From ZC4RG35 sp964571765 (GTDB taxonomy: Bacteria; Actinomycetota; Acidimicrobiia; Spongiisociales; ZC4RG35), in the NCBI GenBank assembly GCA_964571765.1, contig CAZNDH010000006.1, forward strand, positions 32,615-96,614: 64,000 nt of DNA, given 5' to 3'. Every line of letters begins with the position of its first letter. Positions within the stretch are counted from its first letter, which is position 1. Both the position numbers and the translations under genes were made by a program. Shown here in pieces: positions 18,405 through 27,206 of this stretch. The notes below the pieces were generated by a model. It worked only from the letters and a program-made list of their open reading frames with translations. It was not told the origin of the DNA and did no database searches.

Positions 18405-18818
18405 TCAGTCCTCCTCGTCGACATAGCTCTCGTCACCGGTGGCTCGGTCCTCCAGGTAGCGCTCCTTGTCCCACAGCTCGATGTGGTCGAACACCCCGAG
18501 GACCGCGATCTCGGTGCCAGGCGCGAGCCCGGCGAACTCCCGCAGATCCGGCTTGACAAGGACCCGGCCCGACTTGTCCAGCTCCTGGCGGTCGGCTCCG
18601 GCGAACACCGTCCGGGAAAAGCGGCGTCCGCCCCGATCCTGGGGGCGGCCGATCACGTCGGCCGCCATCTGCTGGAACACGTCGACGGAGTGGATCATCA
18701 GTTGGCCGTCCCTGCCCTTGGCGACCACACATCCATCCTCGAGCTCGCGCCGAAACGACGAGGGCAGAACCACCCGTCCCTTGTCGTCGAGACTGTGGAA
18801 GTACTCGCCGAGAAACAC
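18405..18818 (-). CDS. mraZ: Transcriptional regulator MraZ
   Basis: 137-residue AbrB-fold protein with two tandem MraZ repeats, each with a D-K-x-GR core: SLDDKGRVVLPSSFRREL (residues 7-24) and ELDKSGRVLVKPDLREFA (about 83-100). MraZ forms a ring that binds TGGG-type direct repeats in its own promoter and represses the dcw operon. I choose GTG at 18818 (VFLGEYFHSLDDKG) because GGAAGAG lies seven bases upstream and because a longer reading to 18914 would run through the promoter described next. First gene of the cluster. Confidence 0.93.
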   Translation of the reverse strand: MFLGEYFHSLDDKGRVVLPSSFRRELEDGCVVAKGRDGQLMIHSVDVFQQMAADVIGRPQDRGGRRFSRTVFAGADRQELDKSGRVLVKPDLREFAGLAPGTEIAVLGVFDHIELWDKERYLEDRATGDESYVDEED

Positions 18819-18868
18819 ACCAGATCTCTTCCGTCCGTCCTCACTGCCAGACTCCCCGAGGAGAGTTC

Positions 18869-18914
18869 TGCCACTATGACCCACTTCTCCCCACTTGTCA
18901 ACCCTTTGTCCCAC
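18869..18914 (-). promoter_or_regulatory. dcw operon promoter with five-period MraZ operator
   Basis: On the minus strand TTGACA (18901-18896) and CATAGT (18878-18873) are separated by 17 bases, a good sigma70-type promoter, placing transcription start near 18866. Boxes recur every 10 bases from 18914: GTGGGA (18914), a degenerate one (18904), GTGGGG (18894), GTGGGT (18884) and GTGGCA (18874). MraZ operators in other bacteria are TGGG boxes with 10-nt spacing, so autoregulation of the dcw cluster is strongly suggested. Confidence 0.85.
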
Positions 18915-19121
18915 ATTGGCGGCATCGCTCGCCCCTCACCGGGTGAAGGCCCGAGCGGGATGTCGAGGGATATCAGTAGACGAGTGGCGCCCGGCGCTGA
19001 CTCTCGGTGGCCCCCCTGGGCTGGGACTGTCCCCCTGCGAAGCGGGGAAGCGGCTCGCAAACTCCTGCACGCATGGCGGAGCACCAAGTACTCGGTACCA
19101 GACAGCGGTGGAACGCTGCGA

Positions 19122-19625
19122 CTACGCGGTTTCGGCGTAGAGGTAGGGGTGCCAGTCGGGGTCGACCTGGAAACCGGTGGTGGCGTAGATCCAGGCGAAG
19201 CGCCGGGGTGGCGCCGGATTGGTGCGGAGGTGGAGACCGCTCTCCCCCGGGGTGCGGTCACCCTTGCGGACGTTGCATGGCCGGCAGCAGGCCACCACGT
19301 TCTCCCAACTGTGATCTCCACCACGCGACCTCGGGGTGACGTGATCGAGCGACTCGGCGGGGCCTCCGCAGTATTGGCACTGGTGGCCGTCCCGGCCGAA
19401 GACCGCCCTCCGTGTGACCGGCACGGTGCGACGGTAGGGCACCCGGACGAAACGGTTTAGCTTCACCACCGAGGGGATTTGGACTGCAAGCGACTCCGAG
19501 GACCAGACCTCGTCCTTGGGGACGATCACCGAAGCCTTCTCGGCGAGCACCAATATCAGAGCCCGTCGCTCGCTGACGACTGATAGAGGCTCATAGCTGG
19601 CGTTCAATATCAGTGACCGTGCCAT
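19122..19625 (-). CDS. HNH endonuclease family protein
   Basis: 167 residues. An N-terminal strand-rich region (SLILNASYEPLSVVSERRAL) precedes an HNH zinc-nuclease core: CQYCGG, SLDHVTPRSRGGDHSWENVVACCRPCN (Cys-4 zinc plus HNH residues, about 85-125). This type is common and conserved in actinobacteria, often near housekeeping genes, with unknown biological role; it is not tied to restriction genes here. ATG at 19625 with GGTAGGACGAG upstream. About 200 bases separate it from the mraZ promoter and contain no clear gene. Confidence 0.88.
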   Translation of the reverse strand: MARSLILNASYEPLSVVSERRALILVLAEKASVIVPKDEVWSSESLAVQIPSVVKLNRFVRVPYRRTVPVTRRAVFGRDGHQCQYCGGPAESLDHVTPRSRGGDHSWENVVACCRPCNVRKGDRTPGESGLHLRTNPAPPRRFAWIYATTGFQVDPDWHPYLYAETA

Positions 19626-19693
19626 GTTGTTCTCGTCCTACCCGGTGGCAAGGGTAGTCGGCACCAACCTGCTGCTGGCGTGGGATACCCTGC

Positions 19694-20251
19694 TCAGTCC
19701 CCTGAATATGCAGGGGGGACCAGGCCGATCGCCCGACCCACCGCCACGGTGACCGCAGACTCCCAACCGGCTCCGACGTCAGCCGTGCCCACGCTGTCCG
19801 TCTCGCCGTCCGAGGCGGTGACTGCCAGTTGACCGCGATCGTCGAGCGCCACACCCACGATCTCCAAGGGAATCTTCCCCACAACCCGAGACCATGCGTC
19901 GGCGACACCCTGGGCAATGGCGATCGGGTTGGCCGCCACCACCCGGAAGGAGCGGATGCTCTGCCCCTCGACTTCCACTCGGGCACCCTTCTCCAGGGGT
20001 GTGATCCTGACCACCACCCCCAGCCGCGCCGGGAGTGACCCGGGTTCGGGAAATGCCTCCTCAACCGTCTCGGGTCTCGCCGAGCGCACCCCGTATGTGA
20101 TCAGCACCGCCCGGAGCCTCTCCATTACTTCGACCTCATCGGCTCCCGGCTCCAGTCGGATGTTGATTCCCCCGCCGTCCTCACTGAGATCGACCGTGAC
20201 CGAGGCGACCCCGGGAATGTCCTCCAGCCGATGGGCGAGAGTGGACATCAT
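19694..20251 (-). CDS. Conserved-looking protein of unknown function, 185 residues
   Basis: I do not recognise a family. The N-terminal third (LEDIPGVASVTVDLSEDGGG, then EVMERLRAVLITYGV) looks like a small alpha/beta domain, and the rest is a strand-rich region ending in VTVAVGRAIGLVPP. No signal peptide or TM segment. The ATG at 20251 makes a TGATG overlap with the stop of the upstream gene, which I prefer to the in-frame ATG at 20296. Codon use matches neighbours. Probably an operon with the 97-residue gene before it. Confidence 0.7.
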   Translation of the reverse strand: MMSTLAHRLEDIPGVASVTVDLSEDGGGINIRLEPGADEVEVMERLRAVLITYGVRSARPETVEEAFPEPGSLPARLGVVVRITPLEKGARVEVEGQSIRSFRVVAANPIAIAQGVADAWSRVVGKIPLEIVGVALDDRGQLAVTASDGETDSVGTADVGAGWESAVTVAVGRAIGLVPPAYSGD

Positions 20252-20544
20252 CACGAACCCGTCCCCCGTGCCATTCGCCTCATCGACCGTCGCCATTCGA
20301 GGAACTCGGTGAGGTCCTCGATGGGGAAGGGGATCACCTCGCCATAAGCAGTGTGCGACCTCCACCGGATGTAGGCGCTCGAAGGCCACGGCCTCCCCCG
20401 GCGGCGTACCGCCGACAACATCCGCAACGCCTCGATCCAGAGAGGAGGACGGCGCACGACCGCGCCGAATAGGCTGCCCAACCCCGACCTATCACGCACC
20501 CTTCCCTCCCAGTGCCTCACCCTAGGCAACAGCCTAGCCTGCAC
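20251..20544 (-). CDS. Small conserved-looking protein, 97 residues
   Basis: Arg/Trp-rich small protein with WIEALRMLSAVRRRGRP and AYIRWRSHTAYGEVIPFP; no TM helix, no known domain that I can name. Overlaps the next gene by one base (TGATG), suggesting coupling. It diverges from moxR with 52 bases between starts, so the two likely have back-to-back promoters. The N-terminal 30 residues are less convincing and the true start may be further in. Confidence 0.6.
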   Translation of the reverse strand: MQARLLPRVRHWEGRVRDRSGLGSLFGAVVRRPPLWIEALRMLSAVRRRGRPWPSSAYIRWRSHTAYGEVIPFPIEDLTEFLEWRRSMRRMARGTGS

Positions 20545-20596
20545 AACTGAAAGCGATAGTTAGAGTCGATGGGAATTTCCCAAGGAGGACAACGGC

Positions 20597-21565
20597 TTGT
20601 CCGATCGAATCGAGCTCTTTGGTGAACAGTTCCACAGGATCGTCGCCAACGTGGAAACGGTCATCCAGGGCAAGCGCGACGTAGTCGAGCTGGTCCTCCT
20701 CGCCCTGGTGGCAGAGGGGCACGTGCTGGTGGAGGACGTTCCAGGCGTGGGCAAGACGCATCTGGCCAAGTCATTGGCTCGCTCCATCGAAGGCGCCTTC
20801 AGCCGGGTGCAATTCACCCCGGACCTGCTCCCCTCCGACGTGACCGGCATTTCGGTGTGGGACCGGGACCGTCGGGAGTTCGAGTTCAAGGCAGGACCGA
20901 TCTTCGCCAACATCGTCGTCGGGGATGAGATCAACCGGGCCAGCCCGAAGACACAGTCGGCCCTGCTCGAGGCGATGGAGGAACGGCAGGTGACATCCGA
21001 TGGAATCACCCGGACAGTGCCCCTCCCTTTCATGGTCGTGGCCACCCAGAACCCGTTGGAGCACGAGGGGACCTACCCGCTCCCCGAAGCCCAACTCGAC
21101 CGTTTCATGATGCGGGTCGTCATCGGCTACCCGGAGAGGGCCAAGGAACTGGAGATGCTCGACACCCACGGGGTCCGGTCGACATTCCTCGACCTTGAGC
21201 CGGTGGCCACCCTCGACGAGGTTTCACAGCTGATCACCATCGCCCGGGAGATAACGGTCTCAGCAGCGGTGAAGAACTACATCGTCGACCTGGTGGAGGG
21301 GACACGCAATCACCCCGACGTCTGGCTGGGGGCGTCTCCCCGCTCGGCCCTGTTTCTCCAGAGACTGGCACGAGCCCGTGCCGCCGCCAAAGGCAGGGAC
21401 TACGTGATGCCCGACGACATCAAGGAGCTCGCCCGCCCGGTGCTCGACCACCGCATCACCCTCCGGCCCGAGGCGCAGATGCGCGGGGAAACCGTTGGTG
21501 GACTGATCGAGGACCTCCTGGGCAGGATGCGGGTGCCGGGGACGGCGTCACGCATCGCCACCTGA
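20597..21565 (+). CDS. MoxR-family AAA+ ATPase
   Basis: 322-residue AAA+ chaperone-like ATPase. Walker A region EDVPGVGKTHLAKSLA (about 47-62), Walker B VVGDEINRASPKTQSALLEAMEE, sensor region VVATQNPLEHEGTYPLPEAQLDRF, and C-terminal lid with LGASPRSALFLQRLARARA. TTG start at 20597 with AAGGAGG eight bases upstream. It begins an operon with DUF58 and a transglutaminase protein, the classic MoxR-associated trio, thought to act on membrane-linked or secreted clients. Confidence 0.93.
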   Translation: MSDRIELFGEQFHRIVANVETVIQGKRDVVELVLLALVAEGHVLVEDVPGVGKTHLAKSLARSIEGAFSRVQFTPDLLPSDVTGISVWDRDRREFEFKAGPIFANIVVGDEINRASPKTQSALLEAMEERQVTSDGITRTVPLPFMVVATQNPLEHEGTYPLPEAQLDRFMMRVVIGYPERAKELEMLDTHGVRSTFLDLEPVATLDEVSQLITIAREITVSAAVKNYIVDLVEGTRNHPDVWLGASPRSALFLQRLARARAAAKGRDYVMPDDIKELARPVLDHRITLRPEAQMRGETVGGLIEDLLGRMRVPGTASRIAT

Positions 21566-22743
21566 TGCCGACTGCCAGGGGCTGGGCCCTACTCGGAGCC
21601 GGGACCGCCTTCTGCATCCTCTGGTACGTCTTCGGTGATCCCGAGCTACTTCTGATCGGGGGCTTTCTCCTCCTGGCCACGGCGGCGGCCATGGTCTACG
21701 TGCGCTACCACCGGCCCCGGGTGGTCATCACCAGGAGGCTCGGCTCTTCTGCGGTCCACGACGGTGAGACCACCACGGTCACCCTCCGCATGGAGAACCG
21801 GTTGTCCCGACCGGTTAGGAACCTGCGTATCCAGGACGAGGTCGAGCAATTGGGCGTGGCCAACTTCGAGGTGGGCTCGATCGCCTCCGAGGAGAAGATC
21901 ACCGCCTCCTACCGGGTCACCTGCCGACCCCGCGGCGTTTACCGGGTCGGCCCGGCCCGAGGATACGCCAACGACCCCCTGGGGTTGGCCGAGCTCCCGG
22001 CTCCGGCGAGCATGGTCGATCGGATCGTGGTCTACCCGGCGGTGGAGAAGCTCAGCGGATTCCCTCTGGTCCGGGGAAAGGACCCGGCAATCGACGCCTC
22101 ACGGCCGGAGCACAGCCAGCGTGGTGGCGAGGACTTCTACACCCTGCGCGAGTATCACAGGGGAGACGACCTCCGGCGTGTTCACTGGCCTTCGTCGGCC
22201 AAGACCGACGAGCTGATGATCCGCCAGCTGGAGACTCCATGGCAGACCCGGGCCTTGGTCCTGCTCGACGTCCGCCGCGCACCCTACGAGTCGAACGATG
22301 CATTCGAGACCGCGGTGTCCGGGGCAGCCAGCGTGATCACCCACCTGGTCGGTTCCGGATTCGATGCCGACCTCTGGGCCGGCGAGGCGAACACCATCGA
22401 TGCCTCCCGGTACGCCGCGGTGATGGAGCGCCTCGCCCTGGTCTCCGCCGACCCTCTCATCGACATCGGATCGGTGGGTTCCCGGGTCCGACAGAGAGGC
22501 GGCGGTGGCGCCCTCGTCCTGGTGACCGGGGTGGCCGACAGGGAGTTGCTCTCTGTTCAGCGACTGCTCTCCGCCGACTACGGGAACACGGTGCTGATGA
22601 GTGTGTCGAGCAGCACCCCCCAGACCCTGATCGGGTTCCAACGGGCCGGAGCCTCAACGGTGATAGTCGACCCCGGTGAGAAGTGGGCCGGAGCCTGGCT
22701 CACCGCGATGAGGACCTCATGGGCAGGCGCCTCGGTCAGCTAG
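21565..22743 (+). CDS. DUF58 domain protein (vWA-like), MoxR partner
   Basis: 392 residues. Two adjacent N-terminal TM helices (about 7-45), then an immunoglobulin-like stretch (VTLRMENRLSRPVRNLRI) and the DUF58 core: RGEDFYTLREYHRGDDLRRVHWPSSAKTDE with residues typical of the family, followed by a vWA-like fold (RALVLLDVRRAPYES). ATG overlaps the moxR stop (TGATG). The family is taken to be the substrate-presenting partner of MoxR; the exact role is unknown. Confidence 0.92.
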   Translation: MPTARGWALLGAGTAFCILWYVFGDPELLLIGGFLLLATAAAMVYVRYHRPRVVITRRLGSSAVHDGETTTVTLRMENRLSRPVRNLRIQDEVEQLGVANFEVGSIASEEKITASYRVTCRPRGVYRVGPARGYANDPLGLAELPAPASMVDRIVVYPAVEKLSGFPLVRGKDPAIDASRPEHSQRGGEDFYTLREYHRGDDLRRVHWPSSAKTDELMIRQLETPWQTRALVLLDVRRAPYESNDAFETAVSGAASVITHLVGSGFDADLWAGEANTIDASRYAAVMERLALVSADPLIDIGSVGSRVRQRGGGGALVLVTGVADRELLSVQRLLSADYGNTVLMSVSSSTPQTLIGFQRAGASTVIVDPGEKWAGAWLTAMRTSWAGASVS

Positions 22744-25037
22744 CCGGGATCCTGGCGCTGGCGCTGGTGCTGCTGCGCACCGGACGGCTGGTTCAGTTCG
22801 GCGAAGGGCTCCCCCAGTGGAATTTGATCCTGATCTCGGCAACGCTCCTCGGGGGGATCGTGTGGTGGCTCATCAGCCAGACCAACTTGAGGCCGGGGGC
22901 CGGGGTGTTCCTGTTCGCGCTGGGGGCGGTGGTGGTGTTCCTCCGGATTGCCGTACCCGAGACGTTGGTCTTCGGGGTGGTGCCCACCGAAGAGACACTT
23001 CCATTGCTCGGGGAGCGCATGGACGACGCCCAGCGCCTGATTCGGGTGGGGGTGGCGCCCGTGTTCCCCGAGCCCGGCCTGATCGCCCTCCTCGCCCTGC
23101 TGATGTGGTCCCTGGGAGGACTGTTCTCCCAGGTTGGCATGACCGGCAGGATCATCACAATGATCGTGCCCGCCGGGATCGTCTACCTCCAGTTCGCGGT
23201 GTTCGACCGCCGACCGGTCGGCCTGATCTGGATGGTGGCCGCGGCGGCCTGCCTCGGGCTCACGGTGGCAGCGGTCGCCTTGGACCGGGCCACCAACGTG
23301 GGCCGGGCCCGGGACCAATCGGGGCTGCCCAAACCGCACCGTTCGACGTCTGCCGCCCTGGTCATGGCCGGCCTCATCGGTATCGTCTCGATCGCCACCA
23401 CCCACCAGGCGAGGACCCTGGTATCCGAGTACGGCAACCTGCCCTGGCGGTCCGGGGGTGGCGGGTTCGGCGCCGGTCCGGGCGGTGTGGCCTTCGACCG
23501 ATTCGTCGATCTGAGACAGCGCCTGATCAGCCGTCAGAACGCCCTCCTCTTCCAGGCCACCCTGGCACCTGGCGCACCCCCTCCCGGCCAGCTCTATTGG
23601 CGGATGGAGACTCTCGATGAGTTCGACGGGGTGTTCTGGCGGCGATCCAACAGCCAAAGCCGCGTCTACACACCGGGGACCATCATTGGCGACCCCGACC
23701 ACACCTATGGAGGGGCCCAGACATCAGTGTTGCAGCGGGTCTACATCGACCGTCTCCTCGGGGAGGTCCTCCCCACCGCCGGTGAGCCCAACGCCATACA
23801 TCAGGTGGCCGGGGACAATGTGCTCACTCCCCAGGCCATCCGGTTCGGCAGAGATGCAGCCCTCTTCTACCCGGTGGGCCTCCAAGCGGGGGACAACTAC
23901 CAGGTGGAGACCACCTACCCACTCCTCGAGCAGGACTTGGGCGCCCTGGCCACAGGGCCCGACGGGGAGCTGACCCCTCTCTTCGCCGCTGCCGCCGAGG
24001 CCGGGCTCTTCGCCGCCGCCCCCGGCCAAGCGGCGGGCGTGGTGGAACGCCCCCCCGACCTCGATCAGTTCGTCCGCCTCCCCCCCAATACCCCCCCTGG
24101 TCTGCGCAACATCGCGGTAGCTCGCACCCTTGGAGCTTCCACCCCCTTCGAGCGTGCCTGGATGCTCCAGCACTGGTTCCGAGACAGCGAGGACTTCACC
24201 TATTCCCAGGAGGTCACCACCGGGCACGGCTCGCTGGTGCTCCTGGAGTGGCTCAACGACCCAGACAGCCTGAACTTCCGCACCGGCTACTGCGAGCAGT
24301 TCGCCGCCGCCATGGCGGTCTTGGGGCGGACCCTGGGAATCCCCAGCCGGGTGGTCTGGGGTTTCACCCCGGGATCGACGGTCAACATCGATGGGCTCGA
24401 AGTGATCGAGGTGCGCGACACCAATGCCCATGCCTGGGTGGAGATGTGGATGGATGATCTCGGCTGGGTGCGTTTCGATCCCACCCCCCGAGGCGGGGTG
24501 TTACCCGCCAGCATGACCGCCGGCTGGGACCCCGCCGAGTATGTGCCCCGCAACCCGGTCACCGGCTCACCGATCACACCCGAGCTCCCCGAGCTGCCCG
24601 AGGAGCTGCCCGGCCTGATAGATGAACCCCCGATTGCCTCACCTGGGGGTGGCCCCCGCCTCTGGCCCCTCTGGATACCGCTGATCGCCGCCCTGCTCGG
24701 GGTGATCCCCTTCGCCAAGCGGATGAGACGGCGACGAAGGATGCGACGGCTCCTCGAGGGAGACATCACTGCCGCCTGGGATGAGATCGTCGATCGGCTC
24801 GCCGACCTCGGCGAACCAGTGGCCGACCACCTCACCCCCCTGGAGTTCGCCCGGGCCAGTGGCACCGCCCTGATCCCCTTGGCCAACTGGTATTCGGCGG
24901 CGATCTACGGGGGAAAGAGCTCCCCGGTCGCGGAGAGCGACCTGGTCGAGGTGGAGTGGTGGCTGCAGAACCGCTACGACACCGGCCAGCGACTGAAAGG
25001 TGCCCTCAACCCCCGCTCGCTGATCAACCGGCGCTGA
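22719..25037 (+). CDS. TgpA-like membrane transglutaminase-domain protein
   Basis: 772 residues: about six N-terminal TM helices (to about residue 230), a large extracytoplasmic region, a transglutaminase-like core with the Cys in GYCEQFAAAM (near 522), His in NAHAWVEMW (near 570) and Asp in VRFDPTP (near 586), a Pro-rich linker, one TM helix (LWIPLIAALLGVIPF) and a C-terminal DUF4129-type cytoplasmic domain. ATG at 22719 overlaps the DUF58 gene by 25 bases with GAGGA upstream. Third gene of the MoxR operon; probably a cysteine protease or amidase/crosslinker acting outside the membrane. Confidence 0.92.
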   Translation: MGRRLGQLAGILALALVLLRTGRLVQFGEGLPQWNLILISATLLGGIVWWLISQTNLRPGAGVFLFALGAVVVFLRIAVPETLVFGVVPTEETLPLLGERMDDAQRLIRVGVAPVFPEPGLIALLALLMWSLGGLFSQVGMTGRIITMIVPAGIVYLQFAVFDRRPVGLIWMVAAAACLGLTVAAVALDRATNVGRARDQSGLPKPHRSTSAALVMAGLIGIVSIATTHQARTLVSEYGNLPWRSGGGGFGAGPGGVAFDRFVDLRQRLISRQNALLFQATLAPGAPPPGQLYWRMETLDEFDGVFWRRSNSQSRVYTPGTIIGDPDHTYGGAQTSVLQRVYIDRLLGEVLPTAGEPNAIHQVAGDNVLTPQAIRFGRDAALFYPVGLQAGDNYQVETTYPLLEQDLGALATGPDGELTPLFAAAAEAGLFAAAPGQAAGVVERPPDLDQFVRLPPNTPPGLRNIAVARTLGASTPFERAWMLQHWFRDSEDFTYSQEVTTGHGSLVLLEWLNDPDSLNFRTGYCEQFAAAMAVLGRTLGIPSRVVWGFTPGSTVNIDGLEVIEVRDTNAHAWVEMWMDDLGWVRFDPTPRGGVLPASMTAGWDPAEYVPRNPVTGSPITPELPELPEELPGLIDEPPIASPGGGPRLWPLWIPLIAALLGVIPFAKRMRRRRRMRRLLEGDITAAWDEIVDRLADLGEPVADHLTPLEFARASGTALIPLANWYSAAIYGGKSSPVAESDLVEVEWWLQNRYDTGQRLKGALNPRSLINRR

Positions 25038-25047
25038 TCTGGCCGGG

Positions 25048-25545
25048 TCAGGTTCCGGTGCGCCGCTCCTCGATCACATCCTCTTCGACGCGACGCAACA
25101 TGGTCAGGAACCTCTCCCGATCGAGCTCGAAGTAGGTGACGTCCTCTTCGACTTCACGAGCGATCTCGTCGATGGCGACAAAGAAAGCGAGCTGACCTTC
25201 GCGGAGTGCGTCGAGAAGCTCACCCTCATCACTGCTCACTCGGAAGATGCTCTTGCCGTCGGTGACCAGTTTGACCTGGGCGAGATGCTCGTCCATACCG
25301 CCCTCCCGTCGCAGGTAGTCCCAAGCCCGCCGAACCCGCTGGAGCGACATACCGTTGTCGAGGAGACTGCGAACCACCCTCAATGCCACCAGATCGCGGA
25401 AGGAGTAGAGCCGACGTACCCCCGGTCTCCCCCCGCTGCTCTGAAGAGAAGGGCTCACCAGCCCGACACGATCCCAGTAACGCAGTTGGTGATGGGTGCA
25501 ACCACTCAGCCGACATGCCTGTTCGGCTGTGAAAGCCTGCTCCAA
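25048..25545 (-). CDS. MerR-family transcriptional regulator
   Basis: 165 residues. N-terminal winged-helix with FTAEQACRLSGCTHHQLRYWDRVGLV (residues 4-29) and the wing YSFRDLVALRVVRSLLDNGMS, then a longer C-terminal region without Cys clusters, so no metal-sensing type can be assigned. TTG at 25545 with GGAGAGGAC upstream fits the family N-terminus; the open frame extends another 84 codons with no MerR character. Converges with the tgpA-like gene, 10 bases apart. Confidence 0.87.
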   Translation of the reverse strand: MEQAFTAEQACRLSGCTHHQLRYWDRVGLVSPSLQSSGGRPGVRRLYSFRDLVALRVVRSLLDNGMSLQRVRRAWDYLRREGGMDEHLAQVKLVTDGKSIFRVSSDEGELLDALREGQLAFFVAIDEIAREVEEDVTYFELDRERFLTMLRRVEEDVIEERRTGT

Positions 25546-25676
25546 GGTGTCCTCTCCAAAGCTTCGAGTCAACGGGCCGGGGCGGGGCCCGAGTATGTGT
25601 CTGTCGTGCCCGCGGTGACAGTCGGGGCCGGAACAATAGCCACTTGGTTGGAGCCAGGACGGCCGGGGAGCGACTC

Positions 25677-25979
25677 TTACTCGTCCAGTTCCTCGGCGGG
25701 CTCCGCGGCGGAGGTTCTCCAGCCTCGAACTCGCACCGCGTTGACGAGCGATGTTGCCGACAACACCAGCAGGGCGAATCCTGCGGCGGCCACCCAAGTC
25801 TCCGAGAGGTAGGCGACGATGATCGCCAGGCCGGCCAGGACGCCGAGTATCGACAACTTCACCCCCACCCGGAGGGGGTTCTCGATTCGCTGCACGGCGC
25901 GAGCCAGTTCGGGGTCTTCCTCGTAGAACTGGCGCTCGATCTCCGCCAGGATCCTCTGTTCCTTGTCATCAAGCGGCAT
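25677..25979 (-). CDS. DUF3040 membrane protein
   Basis: 100 residues. PLDDKEQRILAEIERQFYEEDP at the N-terminus is the DUF3040 signature, followed by two adjacent TM helices (about 48-66 and 70-86) and an acidic tail. DUF3040 is almost confined to actinobacteria and commonly sits near dinB and mraZ, as seen here at larger distance. Function unknown. I start at the ATG at 25979, ten codons inside the longer frame. Confidence 0.88.
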   Translation of the reverse strand: MPLDDKEQRILAEIERQFYEEDPELARAVQRIENPLRVGVKLSILGVLAGLAIIVAYLSETWVAAAGFALLVLSATSLVNAVRVRGWRTSAAEPAEELDE

Positions 25980-26080
25980 GGTCCACCGGGCCTCTGGTGC
26001 CCACCGCAAACATTACACCGGTATCGGCTTCAGGTGACAGGGTTCTTTCCACGATCCTCCAGGGTGGGGCCCTGCTGGGT

Positions 26081-27187
26081 CTACCCGTCGTCCGGGAAGG
26101 CCAACTCGGCCTGACGAGGCTGATCGTCCCGCTCCAGTGTGGTGGCGGCGAGGCCAATCAGTCGGACCGGCCCTTCCAAACTCACCTCGGCGAGCAGGCT
26201 CCGGCTCACATCGAAGAGCTCCCCTGCCGACTGGATCGGCCGCGATGAGGTGCGGCTCCTTGTGATCGTCTCGAAGTCGGGGAACCGAACCTTGAGGCTC
26301 ACCGTGCGGGCAGCCACCCCGGCGCGACGCAGCCGCTCGGAGAGGCCGCGGGCATGGTCGAACAGAGCCCCGGTCACCACAGCGACGCCCTCGAGATCGA
26401 CCGGGTAGGTCTCCTCCACCGAGATCGACTTCACCTCCTGGTCGGGGATGACGGCACGGGTGTCGACACCCCGGGCGAGCTCGAGGAGCTGGCGTCCCAT
26501 GTTGGGGCCGAGAATGCGGCCCAGGGTCGGTGCAGGTGTCAGCGATAGGTCGGCGACCGTCTCGATCCCGAGACGGGTCAGCGAGGCATGGGTCGCCGGC
26601 CCGACTCCGGGCAGGGCACCCACGGGAAGAGCATGGAGGAAGACGATCTTGTCTTCGACCGGGACGTGCTTGATCCCGTCGGGTTTGGCTGCCCCCGACG
26701 CCAGCTTGGCGACCAGCTTGTTCGGTCCGATCCCAACTGACGACGGGATACCCACCTCGGAGCGGATCCTCTCCTTGATCGCCTCTGCCACCGCCACCGG
26801 CGAGTGGTAGTGGAGTCGCAGCCCTGAGATGTCGACAAACGCCTCGTCCAGGGAAAGCCCTTCTACCAATGGGCTGAACTCTCGGAACACCGAGAACACC
26901 CTGGCCGATATCTCTGCGTACCTAGGGTGGTAGGGCGGGATCACCCGGAGCCGGGGACACACTCGCCGTGCCAGCGCGGTGGGTTGCGCCGAGTGCACTC
27001 CCTCCTCCCTGGCCTCGTATGAGGCACTGGCGATGGTTCCCCTGGGGCCGATGCCCCCCACCGCCACCGGCAACGAGCGAAGCGTCGGGTCAAACAGTCT
27101 CTCCACCTCCACGTAGAACGCATCCATGTCGACGTGGAGGATCGGCTCGGCCCACACCTCCTCGAAGTTACCCGGCGTTGGGGACAT
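26081..27187 (-). CDS. dinB: DNA polymerase IV (Y-family)
   Basis: 368-residue translesion polymerase. Catalytic carboxylates lie in ILHVDMDAFYVEVE (palm, residues 16-29) and GLSLDEAFVDISG; the HhH thumb region is LPVGALPGVGPATHASLTRLGI; little-finger domain with VKSISVEETYPVD. No obvious beta-clamp peptide at the very end except QAELAF, which resembles the clamp-binding motif QxxLF-type. I see no LexA box in the short upstream gap, so SOS control is not evident. Confidence 0.94.
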   Translation of the reverse strand: MSPTPGNFEEVWAEPILHVDMDAFYVEVERLFDPTLRSLPVAVGGIGPRGTIASASYEAREEGVHSAQPTALARRVCPRLRVIPPYHPRYAEISARVFSVFREFSPLVEGLSLDEAFVDISGLRLHYHSPVAVAEAIKERIRSEVGIPSSVGIGPNKLVAKLASGAAKPDGIKHVPVEDKIVFLHALPVGALPGVGPATHASLTRLGIETVADLSLTPAPTLGRILGPNMGRQLLELARGVDTRAVIPDQEVKSISVEETYPVDLEGVAVVTGALFDHARGLSERLRRAGVAARTVSLKVRFPDFETITRSRTSSRPIQSAGELFDVSRSLLAEVSLEGPVRLIGLAATTLERDDQPRQAELAFPDDG

Positions 27188-27206
27188 GACCGGCCAAACT
27201 GACCGT

